A stretch of 22,245 bases of DNA from a virus, in the IMG/VR virus record IMGVR_UViG_3300042337_000081, positions 1 to 22,245 of that record; one strand, given 5' to 3'. Both the position numbers and the translations under genes were made by a program. Below, in pieces: positions 13,474 through 19,895 of the stretch. Within the stretch, counting starts at the first letter, position 1, and every line of letters begins with the position of its first letter. Below the pieces are notes generated by a model, which was not told the origin of the DNA, searched no databases, and saw only the letters and a program-made list of their open reading frames with translations.

Positions 13474-13685
13474 CACGGCCAGTACACTCCCATCAGGAAG
13501 CCAAGACCAACCATGATTGGGCCGCAGATCAGCCAGTCGATCAGGGAGAGCCGAGGGGCACAGCTCTCCCTGACCTGGGTAGACTTGGCATACCGCTGAT
13601 CAGCAGCGGCCACTGAACCGGACAGCACGCCCGGATCACCATGAAGCCACTCTTCTTGTGTGGCATCGTATTCATATTTCGCCAT
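13473..13685 (-). CDS. Small membrane protein, unknown function
   Basis: A 70-residue protein with a soluble N-terminal part and one C-terminal membrane segment at about 49-67 (IDWLICGPIMVGLGFLMGVY). The ATG at 13685 has a strong ribosome site (AAGGAGG) and follows a 111-base gap that may hold a promoter, so it is probably the first gene of the accessory operon. Its stop is joined to the transglycosylase start. The N-in orientation suggested by charges and coupling to an exported peptidoglycan enzyme hint at a shared job, but nothing identifies the family. Confidence 0.65.
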   Translation of the reverse strand: MAKYEYDATQEEWLHGDPGVLSGSVAAADQRYAKSTQVRESCAPRLSLIDWLICGPIMVGLGFLMGVYWP

Positions 13686-13717
13686 GACGTTCCTCCTTGA
13701 AACTATGGCAAGCCTAG

Positions 13718-13747
13718 ATTAGAATTCTCAATCAATCGTTAACGCAA
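13718..13747 (-). promoter_or_regulatory. Candidate promoter for the accessory operon
   Basis: On the minus strand a TTGCGT (13747-13742) lies 18 bases before TCTAAT (13723-13718), upstream of the strong ribosome site of the gene starting at 13685. The -10 element matches the consensus at five of six bases, the -35 at three. Weak evidence. Confidence 0.3.
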
Positions 13748-13775
13748 GCATCCGGTCTGCTCGCTCCCGGATGCT
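13747..13775. repeat. Perfect 9-base inverted repeat in the 13686-13796 gap
   Basis: AGCATCCGG (13747-13755) and CCGGATGCT (13767-13775) are exact complements around an 11-base loop. It lies between the VRR-NUC gene and the accessory operon. No T-run follows on either strand, so it may be a weak terminator, an operator or a processing site. Confidence 0.6.
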
Positions 13776-13796
13776 AGGGGCGGTGACTATCCTCCT

Positions 13797-14159
13797 TTAG
13801 TTGCCGCCCCTCCCCATATTCAAAAGGGACAGCAGCTTGTCGCTGGCATCGGTTGCGCCATAACCCACAATAACGCGGTGGCCGATACTTTCCAAGTATG
13901 AAATCATGTCATCCTGATCGGATGAAGTTCGTCCACCCTTCTGACGCTTCATCTCGATCCAGATTCCCCATGCCGGAATAAACAAGTCAGGCACGCCAGG
14001 AACTACACCCTCCAGTTTCAGTTTCTTTGCCGTCGAGATGTTGCGCTTGCCGCCGTTCGGTACTGCAAAGATCAATACACGAGGCCACTTGGCGCGGAAC
14101 CATTGAACGAATCCGGCTTGCTCGTTATGCTCAGAAGGGAGGGAAACCGTTGAACGCAT
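13797..14159 (-). CDS. VRR-NUC domain nuclease
   Basis: A 120-residue nuclease of the VRR-NUC family (PF08774), a PD-(D/E)XK-fold group that includes Holliday-junction-type resolvases of phages. Seen: an N-terminal helix (SEHNEQAGFVQWF), then AVPNGGKRN, GVPGVPDLF (Pro57-Asp58), IEMKR (Glu69-Lys71) and a following Gln82, the family's catalytic D...ExK...Q set. The frame extends to an ATG at 14222, but that adds a hydrophobic leader untypical of the family. ATG 14159 has AGAAGG five bases ahead and is preferred. Located after the helicase gene, it probably processes DNA during replication or packaging. Confidence 0.85.
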   Translation of the reverse strand: MRSTVSLPSEHNEQAGFVQWFRAKWPRVLIFAVPNGGKRNISTAKKLKLEGVVPGVPDLFIPAWGIWIEMKRQKGGRTSSDQDDMISYLESIGHRVIVGYGATDASDKLLSLLNMGRGGN

Positions 14160-14239
14160 CGCAGCCTTCTTTCTGTACCTCATCAGGTACAACGTCACGC
14201 CAATGAGTGCAATATCGAGCATCGTACAGGCTCACGCAA

Positions 14240-15865
14240 TCAGAACAGCGGCTCTTGGAGTTCTGCCAACTCTTCGGCGGTGAGCCGCTTTGGTTGGCTG
14301 TAATCGAGTTGTACAATGTCGTGGAACTTGTCATTCGGCTTCACCTTTATCCTGCGCGGCTTGATCCAATGGTCGCACTCTTGCATGGCGTCTTCGGTGG
14401 TCATGGCAGACGCTCTTAGCGATGGCATCCGCTTCTGGTATCGCTCCGCAGCATAGCCTCCGTGGTCAGGACATAGCCATTCTGAAACTTTGATCAGTCC
14501 ACAATAATAGGTGACGCGAATGCTATCTGGCTTGCCTTCCTTGCGCCAGCGGGAATAGCCCACATCGTTAACGTCAACCCATTCCGCTTCTACCTGTGTG
14601 GAGATCATCGCGCCAGAATATGCCTTCGTTCCGTGATTGAACTGCGGAGGCGGGAATTCATGGCCGCACTCGATGCACACTCTAACGGCGGCATGATTGA
14701 CAGTCAAACATTCCGGGCATTTCTTGACTGGCGCTTCGCCGTCTTCGGTGCGACCTTTGATCTTTGGCTTGATCTTGTCGATGAATCCGTGGCGCATCAC
14801 GTTGTCGCCGTAGTCCAGCACCAGGCAATTCTCTTTCCCCGGCGCAATGCGTGTGCCGCGTCCAACAATCTGGATGTATAGGCCGGTGCTTTCGGTGGCC
14901 CTCACGATTGCCACAAGATCGACATGCGGGACATTGAATCCGGTAGTCAGCACGTTCACATTGATCAGGCATTTGCTGCCGCCACGCCGGAACCGCTCGA
15001 TCTTGTCGGCGCGTTCGCTCATGCCATCGGCCCCTGTCACGACATCCGCCTCGATGCCGTGCGCCTTGAACTCGGCACGCAGCAACTCGGCGTGATTGAC
15101 ACCGCAAGCAAAGACCAGCCACGCCTTGCGCTCCGCACCATAGCGCACAATTTCTGCAACTGTTTCTGTTACCAATTCCGGATCGGATGCAGCCTTGGCT
15201 AGTTCGCTTTCGATATACTCCCCGCCGCGTTTGCCGACGTTCGAGAGGTCGATGGTCTTGACGCCGCTCTTGCTAATCACTGGGGCTAGGAAGCCCTGCT
15301 CCATGAGATCGGCAACCGGGATGTCGTATGCAATGCCGTCAAAGATCGCGTTGTCGCCTTCGTGCAGCCAGCCACTATCGAGCCGGTAGGGCGTGGCCGT
15401 AAGACCGACCACCTTCACACCGCGATTGCATATGCGAAGGTCCGAGAGAAACTTGTTGTAGCGTGTGCCGTAGTTCTTCGGAATCAGGTGCGCCTCGTCT
15501 ACGATCACCAGATCGGGCGCTGGCACCATCTGATAAGCCTTCTTGTGGATCGACTGGATGCCCGCAAACGTGATCGGCTTCCGCAGCACCTTCTTCTTGA
15601 GGCTGGCGCTGTAGAAGCCGACATCTGCCTCGGGATAAAGCGCCACCAATTCACTGGCGTTCTGCTCCAGCAACTCCTTGACATGCGTCAAGATCAGAAC
15701 GCGCGTGCCGGGATAACTCATCGCATCCTTGATCAGGTGCGCGATGATCAGGCTCTTGCCAGAGCCAGTCGGAGCAACGATGATGGGGTTGTCGCCCTTC
15801 TTGTCGGACCAATAATTGTATAGCCCATCAATGGCGGCGCGTTGATAGGGGCGGAGTTCTAGCAC
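14240..15865 (-). CDS. SF2 DEAD/DEAH-box helicase with zinc-finger-like C-terminus
   Basis: A 541-residue SF2 helicase of the type common in phages. Seen: RPYQRAA (residues 5-11, Q motif-like), Walker A APTGSGKS (31-38), DEAH (123-126), TAT (156-158), TTGFNVP (307-313) and QIVGRGTR (332-339, motif VI). After the helicase core, Cys383, Cys386, Cys397 and Cys400 form a CxxC-x10-CxxC zinc-ribbon-like cluster, followed by about 130 residues of unknown fold. Starts with GTG at 15865, overlapping the nuclease stop by 7 bases (GTGCTAG), so the helicase and the Cas4-like nuclease are co-translated and likely work together in recombination or origin opening. Confidence 0.9.
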   Translation of the reverse strand: MLELRPYQRAAIDGLYNYWSDKKGDNPIIVAPTGSGKSLIIAHLIKDAMSYPGTRVLILTHVKELLEQNASELVALYPEADVGFYSASLKKKVLRKPITFAGIQSIHKKAYQMVPAPDLVIVDEAHLIPKNYGTRYNKFLSDLRICNRGVKVVGLTATPYRLDSGWLHEGDNAIFDGIAYDIPVADLMEQGFLAPVISKSGVKTIDLSNVGKRGGEYIESELAKAASDPELVTETVAEIVRYGAERKAWLVFACGVNHAELLRAEFKAHGIEADVVTGADGMSERADKIERFRRGGSKCLINVNVLTTGFNVPHVDLVAIVRATESTGLYIQIVGRGTRIAPGKENCLVLDYGDNVMRHGFIDKIKPKIKGRTEDGEAPVKKCPECLTVNHAAVRVCIECGHEFPPPQFNHGTKAYSGAMISTQVEAEWVDVNDVGYSRWRKEGKPDSIRVTYYCGLIKVSEWLCPDHGGYAAERYQKRMPSLRASAMTTEDAMQECDHWIKPRRIKVKPNDKFHDIVQLDYSQPKRLTAEELAELQEPLF

Positions 15866-16788
15866 TTGCTGAACTCCCTGCCCTTGTTCCGCACGATCTC
15901 GCCGTCTTCGTTGATGTAGTCGATCCAGTCTTCTCCGGTGTCGTGCACCGGCAGCTTCACCAGAGCCGGATTGTATATGTGATCACCGCAGCCGCTACGC
16001 TGGTCGATCTCATCGAGTGCCTTCTTGTGCCTGGCGCAGGACCAGCCTTGAGTCTCTGCCGTCGAGAAGGCGCATGTGCGGCAGTTCAGTTCCGCAGCGC
16101 CATCTCCGTGGCATATCGAATGATACGGACAGAACTTGCACTCGAACCACGCCGGATCGTTGCTGATTCCAAGCGGTGGCCGTTCGGTCGATATGATCTT
16201 TCTTGCCTTCTCGATAAGCGACTCTGCAAAGGCATGATCGACCTTTAGCCGCTCTGCGTAAATCTCATCGGTGTTCTTGTTGATTGAAATGAACAGGCAC
16301 CGATCCAGTCCACTCAAGTGCATTCCGATCTGGCACTGTGCGTAGTAGACCGGCTTCGCCTTCTCGACGCCGAGGTTGCACAACACCTTGAAATACTTCT
16401 CGCTCATGGTTTTCACTTCGAGCGTGTGCGGCTGCGTGCTATCCGGCAAGCCTTCGACAACTCCGTCCAGGCTCAAGGCAAAATGCCCGCCAACCGCCGT
16501 ATATCGGAACTGCTGGCCTGTTGCCGGATCGCGATCCCAGACCGTGCAACCGGCAGCGCGCAGGTTCTGGATCACCCGCAGTTCCTCGCGTTCGCCAGTC
16601 TCAAAGAGGCGCAAGATGCGGCCTTCGTGCTTCTCGGTATATGTCCACCGGAATTGATACCAAAGCGCACGAGAGCAGATGTTCCCGATTTGCGACCCGC
16701 CAAGATGCGGCCTGTGTGCGTTGCGGCGGTTCTCTTCGTATCGCTGGTATATCGCCCTTACGATTGTCGATGTCATGTCTAGTTTCAT
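15859..16788 (-). CDS. PD-(D/E)XK nuclease, Cas4/RecB-like with Fe-S cysteines
   Basis: A 309-residue nuclease. Seen: Cys38 in a GNICSRALWYQF motif, Asp108 (SLDGVVEG), Glu124-Val-Lys126 (LEVKT) and a Tyr-x-Gln-x-Gln helix at 149-153, the RecB-type catalytic set. Cys217, Cys220 and Cys226 (CKFCPYHSIC) would join Cys38 in a [4Fe-4S] cluster, as in Cas4 and AddB. A second cluster follows: Cys236, Cys239, Cys251 and Cys267, probably zinc. No CRISPR genes or repeats are near, so this is a phage recombination nuclease rather than a CRISPR adaptation protein. ATG 16788 has GAGGGAA just upstream. It is co-translated with the helicase by a 7-base overlap. Confidence 0.85.
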   Translation of the reverse strand: MKLDMTSTIVRAIYQRYEENRRNAHRPHLGGSQIGNICSRALWYQFRWTYTEKHEGRILRLFETGEREELRVIQNLRAAGCTVWDRDPATGQQFRYTAVGGHFALSLDGVVEGLPDSTQPHTLEVKTMSEKYFKVLCNLGVEKAKPVYYAQCQIGMHLSGLDRCLFISINKNTDEIYAERLKVDHAFAESLIEKARKIISTERPPLGISNDPAWFECKFCPYHSICHGDGAAELNCRTCAFSTAETQGWSCARHKKALDEIDQRSGCGDHIYNPALVKLPVHDTGEDWIDYINEDGEIVRNKGREFSKC

Positions 16789-16790
16789 TC

Positions 16791-17255
16791 TTATTCCCTC
16801 CCTGTCACGCTCTCAACCAACCTCCGCTCGTAGCCCATCAACAGGCAAATGGTTTTAACTGGTGTGGCTTGATCATGCAGCCACTTGATGATCTTCATCC
16901 GCCTGATTGTGACTTCCTTGGTCATGTTTGCATCTTGCTGGGCAATTATGCGCTTGTAGTAATCGCTTGTGGCCGTGTCGCTTGCTCCGAAGTTCCTGGC
17001 AATGTCCTTCCATGATCTGCCCTTGATCCGCAGCTTCTCCATCCGCTGAAAATCCTCCATCGACCAATCGCGGCGAACGATTTGCGCCTTGGGCCGATCT
17101 TCCTCGCCGTCAGTCCATGTGTAGCGTTTGAACTGCGGGATGAAGTCAACCGCCACATCATTCCAGACGATCCGGCCTTCGACATCGAAGCTCCAGAAGT
17201 TGCCGTCCAGCTGTTGCTTCATAAGGCGTTCGATTGCGTAGGTGTCGGTGGTCAT
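16791..17255 (-). CDS. HTH-containing DNA-binding protein, unknown
   Basis: A 154-residue protein. Residues 64-90 (DWSMEDFQRMEKLRIKGRSW then KDIARNFG) resemble a Myb/GcrA-like helix-turn-helix ('W-x-x-x-x...G-x-S-x-x-x-I-A-x-x-F-G'). The last part, MKIIKWLHDQATPVKTICLL followed by GYERRLVES, looks like a second HTH-like segment. The N-terminal 60 residues are of mixed strand type. There is no enzymatic motif. The ATG at 17255 has an AGGGAGG ribosome site and is preceded by a possible pseudoknot at 17275-17304. It lies between the recombination genes and the nuclease, so it could regulate the block or direct the nuclease to DNA. Confidence 0.68.
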   Translation of the reverse strand: MTTDTYAIERLMKQQLDGNFWSFDVEGRIVWNDVAVDFIPQFKRYTWTDGEEDRPKAQIVRRDWSMEDFQRMEKLRIKGRSWKDIARNFGASDTATSDYYKRIIAQQDANMTKEVTIRRMKIIKWLHDQATPVKTICLLMGYERRLVESVTGRE

Positions 17256-17274
17256 GTGATCCTCCCTTGTAATT

Positions 17275-17304
17275 GGGGCGACCCGTAAGAGCCGCCCCGC
17301 TCTT
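17275..17304 (-). promoter_or_regulatory. Nested complementary segments, possible RNA pseudoknot
   Basis: In the minus-strand transcript AAGAGC, GGGGCG, GCTCTT, a 6-base gap and CGCCCC follow in order. AAGAGC pairs with GCTCTT, leaving GGGGCG as the loop; GGGGCG pairs exactly with CGCCCC. This is an H-type pseudoknot arrangement, or two exclusive hairpins, ending 20 bases before the start codon of the HTH gene at 17255. No T-run follows. Confidence 0.4.
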
Positions 17305-17316
17305 TAATATGCTGCG

Positions 17317-17769
17317 CTACTTCTTCTTCCAGGGTGGCGTTGCAGCAGCCGCAGGTGCAGCCGCCGGTGATCCACCTTCGCACGGCTCGTATCCGGCAAT
17401 CTCATTCGATGCCTGATAGTTGCCCTCTGCTGGCTTGACCTTGACCGTAATCATCATCGGCTTGTCGTGAAGGTCAGAACTTTCGTTCGGCATCATCACA
17501 CCAACCGAGCGGCAGATGGCCGAGAGCGTCCGCTGGGCGATCTCCTCGGCAGTCTTGTTCGGGTTGTTGAGGTTGAGCCGGTCCATCAAACTAACGCCCT
17601 GGTGAGGCCCCTCGATGATCTGGCAGGTGAGCACCAGCATCGAGCCGGTCTGTGCCTTGGTGGGGCGCTCCTCGCTCTTCGTGATCACGGCCTTGTACTT
17701 GCCAGCCGGGATGACTTCGCGTGGCGCACTTGGCTCCACGACATTCGCATCGAATCCATTCAGTCTCAT
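17317..17769 (-). CDS. DUF669-like protein, putative single-strand DNA binding
   Basis: A 150-residue protein of the DUF669 type (PF05037). Seen: an IPAGKYKAVITKSEERPTK strand-turn region, MLVLTCQIIEGPHQG, LMDRLNLNNPNKTAEEIAQR and a closing helix-strand (ICRSVGV), the core of the family, which looks like an OB-type fold. The C-terminal 25 residues are an Ala/Pro-rich linker ending PPWKKK. Proteins of this type usually accompany phage annealing or recombination proteins and may serve as an SSB analogue. The gene begins 9 bases after the Sak4-like gene, so the two are probably partners. Binding to single-strand DNA is inference. Confidence 0.78.
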   Translation of the reverse strand: MRLNGFDANVVEPSAPREVIPAGKYKAVITKSEERPTKAQTGSMLVLTCQIIEGPHQGVSLMDRLNLNNPNKTAEEIAQRTLSAICRSVGVMMPNESSDLHDKPMMITVKVKPAEGNYQASNEIAGYEPCEGGSPAAAPAAAATPPWKKK

Positions 17770-17778
17770 TCTCTTCTC

Positions 17779-18534
17779 CTACTTTGCTACAAAGGCTTCG
17801 AAAGGGTTGCCGCTCTCAAATGTGAACGGCAATGGCTGCGTGATATTGAAACGGTTCTTCGTCACGCTCGACGCTTGCGGGAAGCAGATGATTTCCCGGT
17901 CGCCTGTGCTGATCGCCCGTTTCTTGTCGCCATCACCTCGGACGTAGGTCTTGAGACGGATCAGGCCCACGAGGTCCACGTTGTCAGTGTAATGCGGCAG
18001 TGACTTCTTGTGCATGCGCACGGTGTATCTGGCAAACGGGTCGAAGTCTGGCAGATCAAGCGTCTCAGTGTCAGCGTGGCCGATAAAGACCACGTTCATG
18101 CCGCGTTCGTATGCCAGTGCGCCAGCCCACTCCCGCACCTGCCGGTGCTTCTCGGCGGCGGTGTTATAGCCCGCTCCGTAACCGCCACCGGCTTGGTTGA
18201 TGCTCTTCGCCTTGGGATCAGCGGCAACAATCTCATGCTCGATCATGGTGGCAAGCTGCGTGATGCTATCCAGCACGACCGTCTTGAAGTCATGATCCTG
18301 AGTTGCCAGTGCTTCGATCTGATCGAGCACTTCCTGGCTCGATGAGACCAACGGGAAAAGCATCACTTCATCGTTGCCAGCCAAGCTGGCGGTGCCGTCT
18401 TCGGTGCGAATGAACACCGGCCTCGGGAACATCGCAGCCAGCGTGCTCTTGCCCATACCTCCCTCACCGAATACCGTTGCGATGATGGGCCGTTGCCCTT
18501 TCGGGCGCTCTAGTTTCTTCAGATCAATTGCCAT
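17779..18534 (-). CDS. AAA_24 ATPase, Sak4-like recombination protein
   Basis: A 251-residue P-loop ATPase of the AAA_24 type (PF13479), the family that includes phage Sak4 single-strand annealing proteins related to the RecA core. Seen: Walker A GEGGMGKST at residues 23-31, Walker B VVLDS at 86-90, a following Thr/Gln region (ITQLATM), a Gly-rich loop with QAGGGYGAGYN near 113-123, and a VVFIGHADTE strand at about 148-157. The ATG at 18534 overlaps the previous gene by 11 bases. Sak4 proteins usually work with an SSB; the DUF669-like gene directly downstream fits that role. The phage probably uses it for replication-linked recombination. Confidence 0.85.
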   Translation of the reverse strand: MAIDLKKLERPKGQRPIIATVFGEGGMGKSTLAAMFPRPVFIRTEDGTASLAGNDEVMLFPLVSSSQEVLDQIEALATQDHDFKTVVLDSITQLATMIEHEIVAADPKAKSINQAGGGYGAGYNTAAEKHRQVREWAGALAYERGMNVVFIGHADTETLDLPDFDPFARYTVRMHKKSLPHYTDNVDLVGLIRLKTYVRGDGDKKRAISTGDREIICFPQASSVTKNRFNITQPLPFTFESGNPFEAFVAK

Positions 18535-18697
18535 CGTTCTCGGCCTCCTTAACTCCGAGTATCCTCATAGCCTCGCGCAGGTTTTCAACAGCGCACCGCA
18601 CATGATGGTCGCGATTCACCTTGTCAGTCTTTGCAATGACCAAGTGGTCACGGGCATACTGCAAAGCGTCTGCTGCTCCGTAGATGTCCTTACTCAT
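18524..18697 (-). CDS. Small helical protein, unknown function
   Basis: A 57-residue protein starting MSKDIYGAADALQYARDHLV and continuing as a charged helix ending in EAENDGN. It starts with ATG at 18697 overlapping the previous stop by 8 bases (ATGAGTAA type), and ends inside the Sak4-like start with an 11-base overlap. This length falls below usual ORF limits. Coupling on both sides and the frame's good fit support a real gene in the recombination operon. No family recognised. Confidence 0.7.
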   Translation of the reverse strand: MSKDIYGAADALQYARDHLVIAKTDKVNRDHHVRCAVENLREAMRILGVKEAENDGN

Positions 18698-19073
18698 CCG
18701 CCACCACCTTCACGCCGATCTTCCCCGGCGTGGCCGTGATTGCCTTGGCAGCGATAGACCAGAGATCGGGCCGCTCCTTGATGAGCCACTTGCATCCGGC
18801 ATCGTCTACCTCGATCTTGACCTTGATCGGCCAAGCCTCGGCGGGCATGTCGTGCTTGACGGTCTCCCAGATGCCCAAATCGATCTTGCGATAGATCGGC
18901 TGGGTGAGCGTCACCCGATACGGCTCGACCTTGTGCGTGATTGCGCCTTCGGTCTTGGCGTCCAGTGCTTCGGTGATGTCTTGCTCGATCTTTCGACGCG
19001 CCTCGATGGCTTCGTCTTCGCGGCGTTTGGCTTCAAGCCAGGCCCCGCATAGCCCTGTTACGTTGCTGCTCAT
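18690..19073 (-). CDS. DUF7173-like phage protein
   Basis: A 127-residue protein. Seen: an N-terminal helix with a W-L-x-A-K-R-x-E-x-x-A pattern and RRKIEQDI (residues about 12-33), then EGAITHKVEPYRVTLTQP, YRKIDLG, a strand with PIKVKIEVDDAGCKWL, and ITATPGKIGVKVV at the end. This matches a family I associate with DUF7173, often found beside Sak4-type genes. Function unknown to me. It is the first gene of the minus-strand operon, with AAGGAGG before the ATG at 19073, and faces the divergent control region. Confidence 0.68.
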   Translation of the reverse strand: MSSNVTGLCGAWLEAKRREDEAIEARRKIEQDITEALDAKTEGAITHKVEPYRVTLTQPIYRKIDLGIWETVKHDMPAEAWPIKVKIEVDDAGCKWLIKERPDLWSIAAKAITATPGKIGVKVVADE

Positions 19074-19169
19074 TGTCAGCCTCCTTTTCTCTCAACGGAA
19101 TGGCTTATTGCATATTTCTGAAATGCGTGCAATAGAAAAAATTGCAATCACCAAACAGGAGACTGACCA
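19074..19169. promoter_or_regulatory. Divergent control region with ATTGCA operator-like sites
   Basis: This 96-base gap separates the minus-strand recombination operon from the plus-strand regulator. It holds ATTGCA at 19107-19112, its inverse TGCAAT at 19128-19133 (centres 21 bases apart, two helical turns) and the palindrome ATTGCAAT at 19141-19148. On both strands a TTGCA(T/C) box stands 17 bases before an AATA box, weak promoter-like pairs overlapping the sites. Ribosome sites lie at both edges. Confidence 0.5.
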
Positions 19170-19343
19170 ATGCTATCCATCGAAGACATCCGCGCCCGCC
19201 TTGCCGGGGCTGATATTCCCGAAATCGTCAAGGCCACTGGCCTTTCCTACAACACGATCAAAGCCATTCGGGATGGCGCTCCCGGCGCTCGATACGAGAC
19301 GATCAAGCTGCTCACGGAGTTTTTTGAAGGGAAGCAGCAGTGA
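19170..19343 (+). CDS. Small HTH (Cro-like) regulator
   Basis: A 57-residue protein, shorter than usual ORF limits, with a complete HTH: IEDIRARLAGADIPEIVKAT then GLSYNTIKAIRDG (recognition helix about residues 25-36), followed by RYETIKLLTEFF, a layout of short phage repressors or Cro-type proteins. The ATG has AGGAG ten bases before it. It sits directly at the divergent control region with ATTGCA repeats, so it probably binds there and controls one or both directions. The start of the methyltransferase-like gene overlaps its stop as GTGA. Confidence 0.78.
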   Translation: MLSIEDIRARLAGADIPEIVKATGLSYNTIKAIRDGAPGARYETIKLLTEFFEGKQQ

Positions 19344-19894
19344 GGGTATTGGTCGCTTGTGAATACTCTGGCACGGTGCGGGATGCCTTCGCTGCCAGAG
19401 GCCACGATGCTTGGTCTTGTGATCTGCTGCCGACCGAACGCATTGGTAATCATATCCACGGAGATGTGCTTCAGCATTTGCACCGCAACTGGGACTTGAT
19501 GATCGCTCACCCGCCTTGCACTCATCTCGCCGTTTCCGGCGCTCGATGGTTCAAGGATAAGCAAATCGAACAGATCGAGGCGCTCGACTTTGTTAGACGC
19601 TTGTTAGACGCTCCCATACCACGCATTGCATTGGAGAACCCGATCAGCATCATATCGAGCCGCATCCGCAAGCCAGACCAGATCATCCAGCCGTGGCAAT
19701 TCGGTCATGGAGAAACAAAGGCAACTTGCCTTTGGCTCAAGAACCTGCCGAAGCTGCTGCCGACGAACATCATGGAAGGCCGAGAGGCGCGCATTCACAA
19801 GATGCCGCCGGGGCCAAATCGCTGGAAAGAACGCAGCAGGACGTTTGAAGGCATCGCACAAGCGATGGCTGAACAATGGGAAGGCCGTCCTTAA
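19340..19894 (+). CDS. Compact DNA cytosine-C5 methyltransferase-like protein
   Basis: A 184-residue protein. Seen: MRVLVACEYSGTVRDAFAAR and GHDAWSCDLLP (SAM-binding motif I and II region), PPC at residues 58-60 (C5-type motif IV, Cys60 as the candidate nucleophile), ENP at 99-101 (motif VI), and a C-terminal segment with IQPWQFGHGETKATCLWL. Full C5 methyltransferases are commonly over 300 residues, so this compact phage type lacks a clear target-recognition domain. Whether it methylates DNA, for instance to avoid host restriction, is inference. GTG 19340 overlaps the regulator's stop (GTGA). A tandem 11-base repeat lies at 19590-19611. Confidence 0.78.
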   Translation: MRVLVACEYSGTVRDAFAARGHDAWSCDLLPTERIGNHIHGDVLQHLHRNWDLMIAHPPCTHLAVSGARWFKDKQIEQIEALDFVRRLLDAPIPRIALENPISIISSRIRKPDQIIQPWQFGHGETKATCLWLKNLPKLLPTNIMEGREARIHKMPPGPNRWKERSRTFEGIAQAMAEQWEGRP

Positions 19895-19895
19895 C

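Noticed and set aside
15859-16788. Cas4 as a sign of a CRISPR-Cas locus
   Set aside because: No repeats, cas1 or cas2 are present in the window; the nuclease sits among phage recombination genes.
19626-19895. N-terminal 90-residue extension of the primase-helicase frame
   Set aside because: It overlaps the methyltransferase gene out of frame, reads as basic shadow sequence, and the ATG at 19896 gives a normal primase start.
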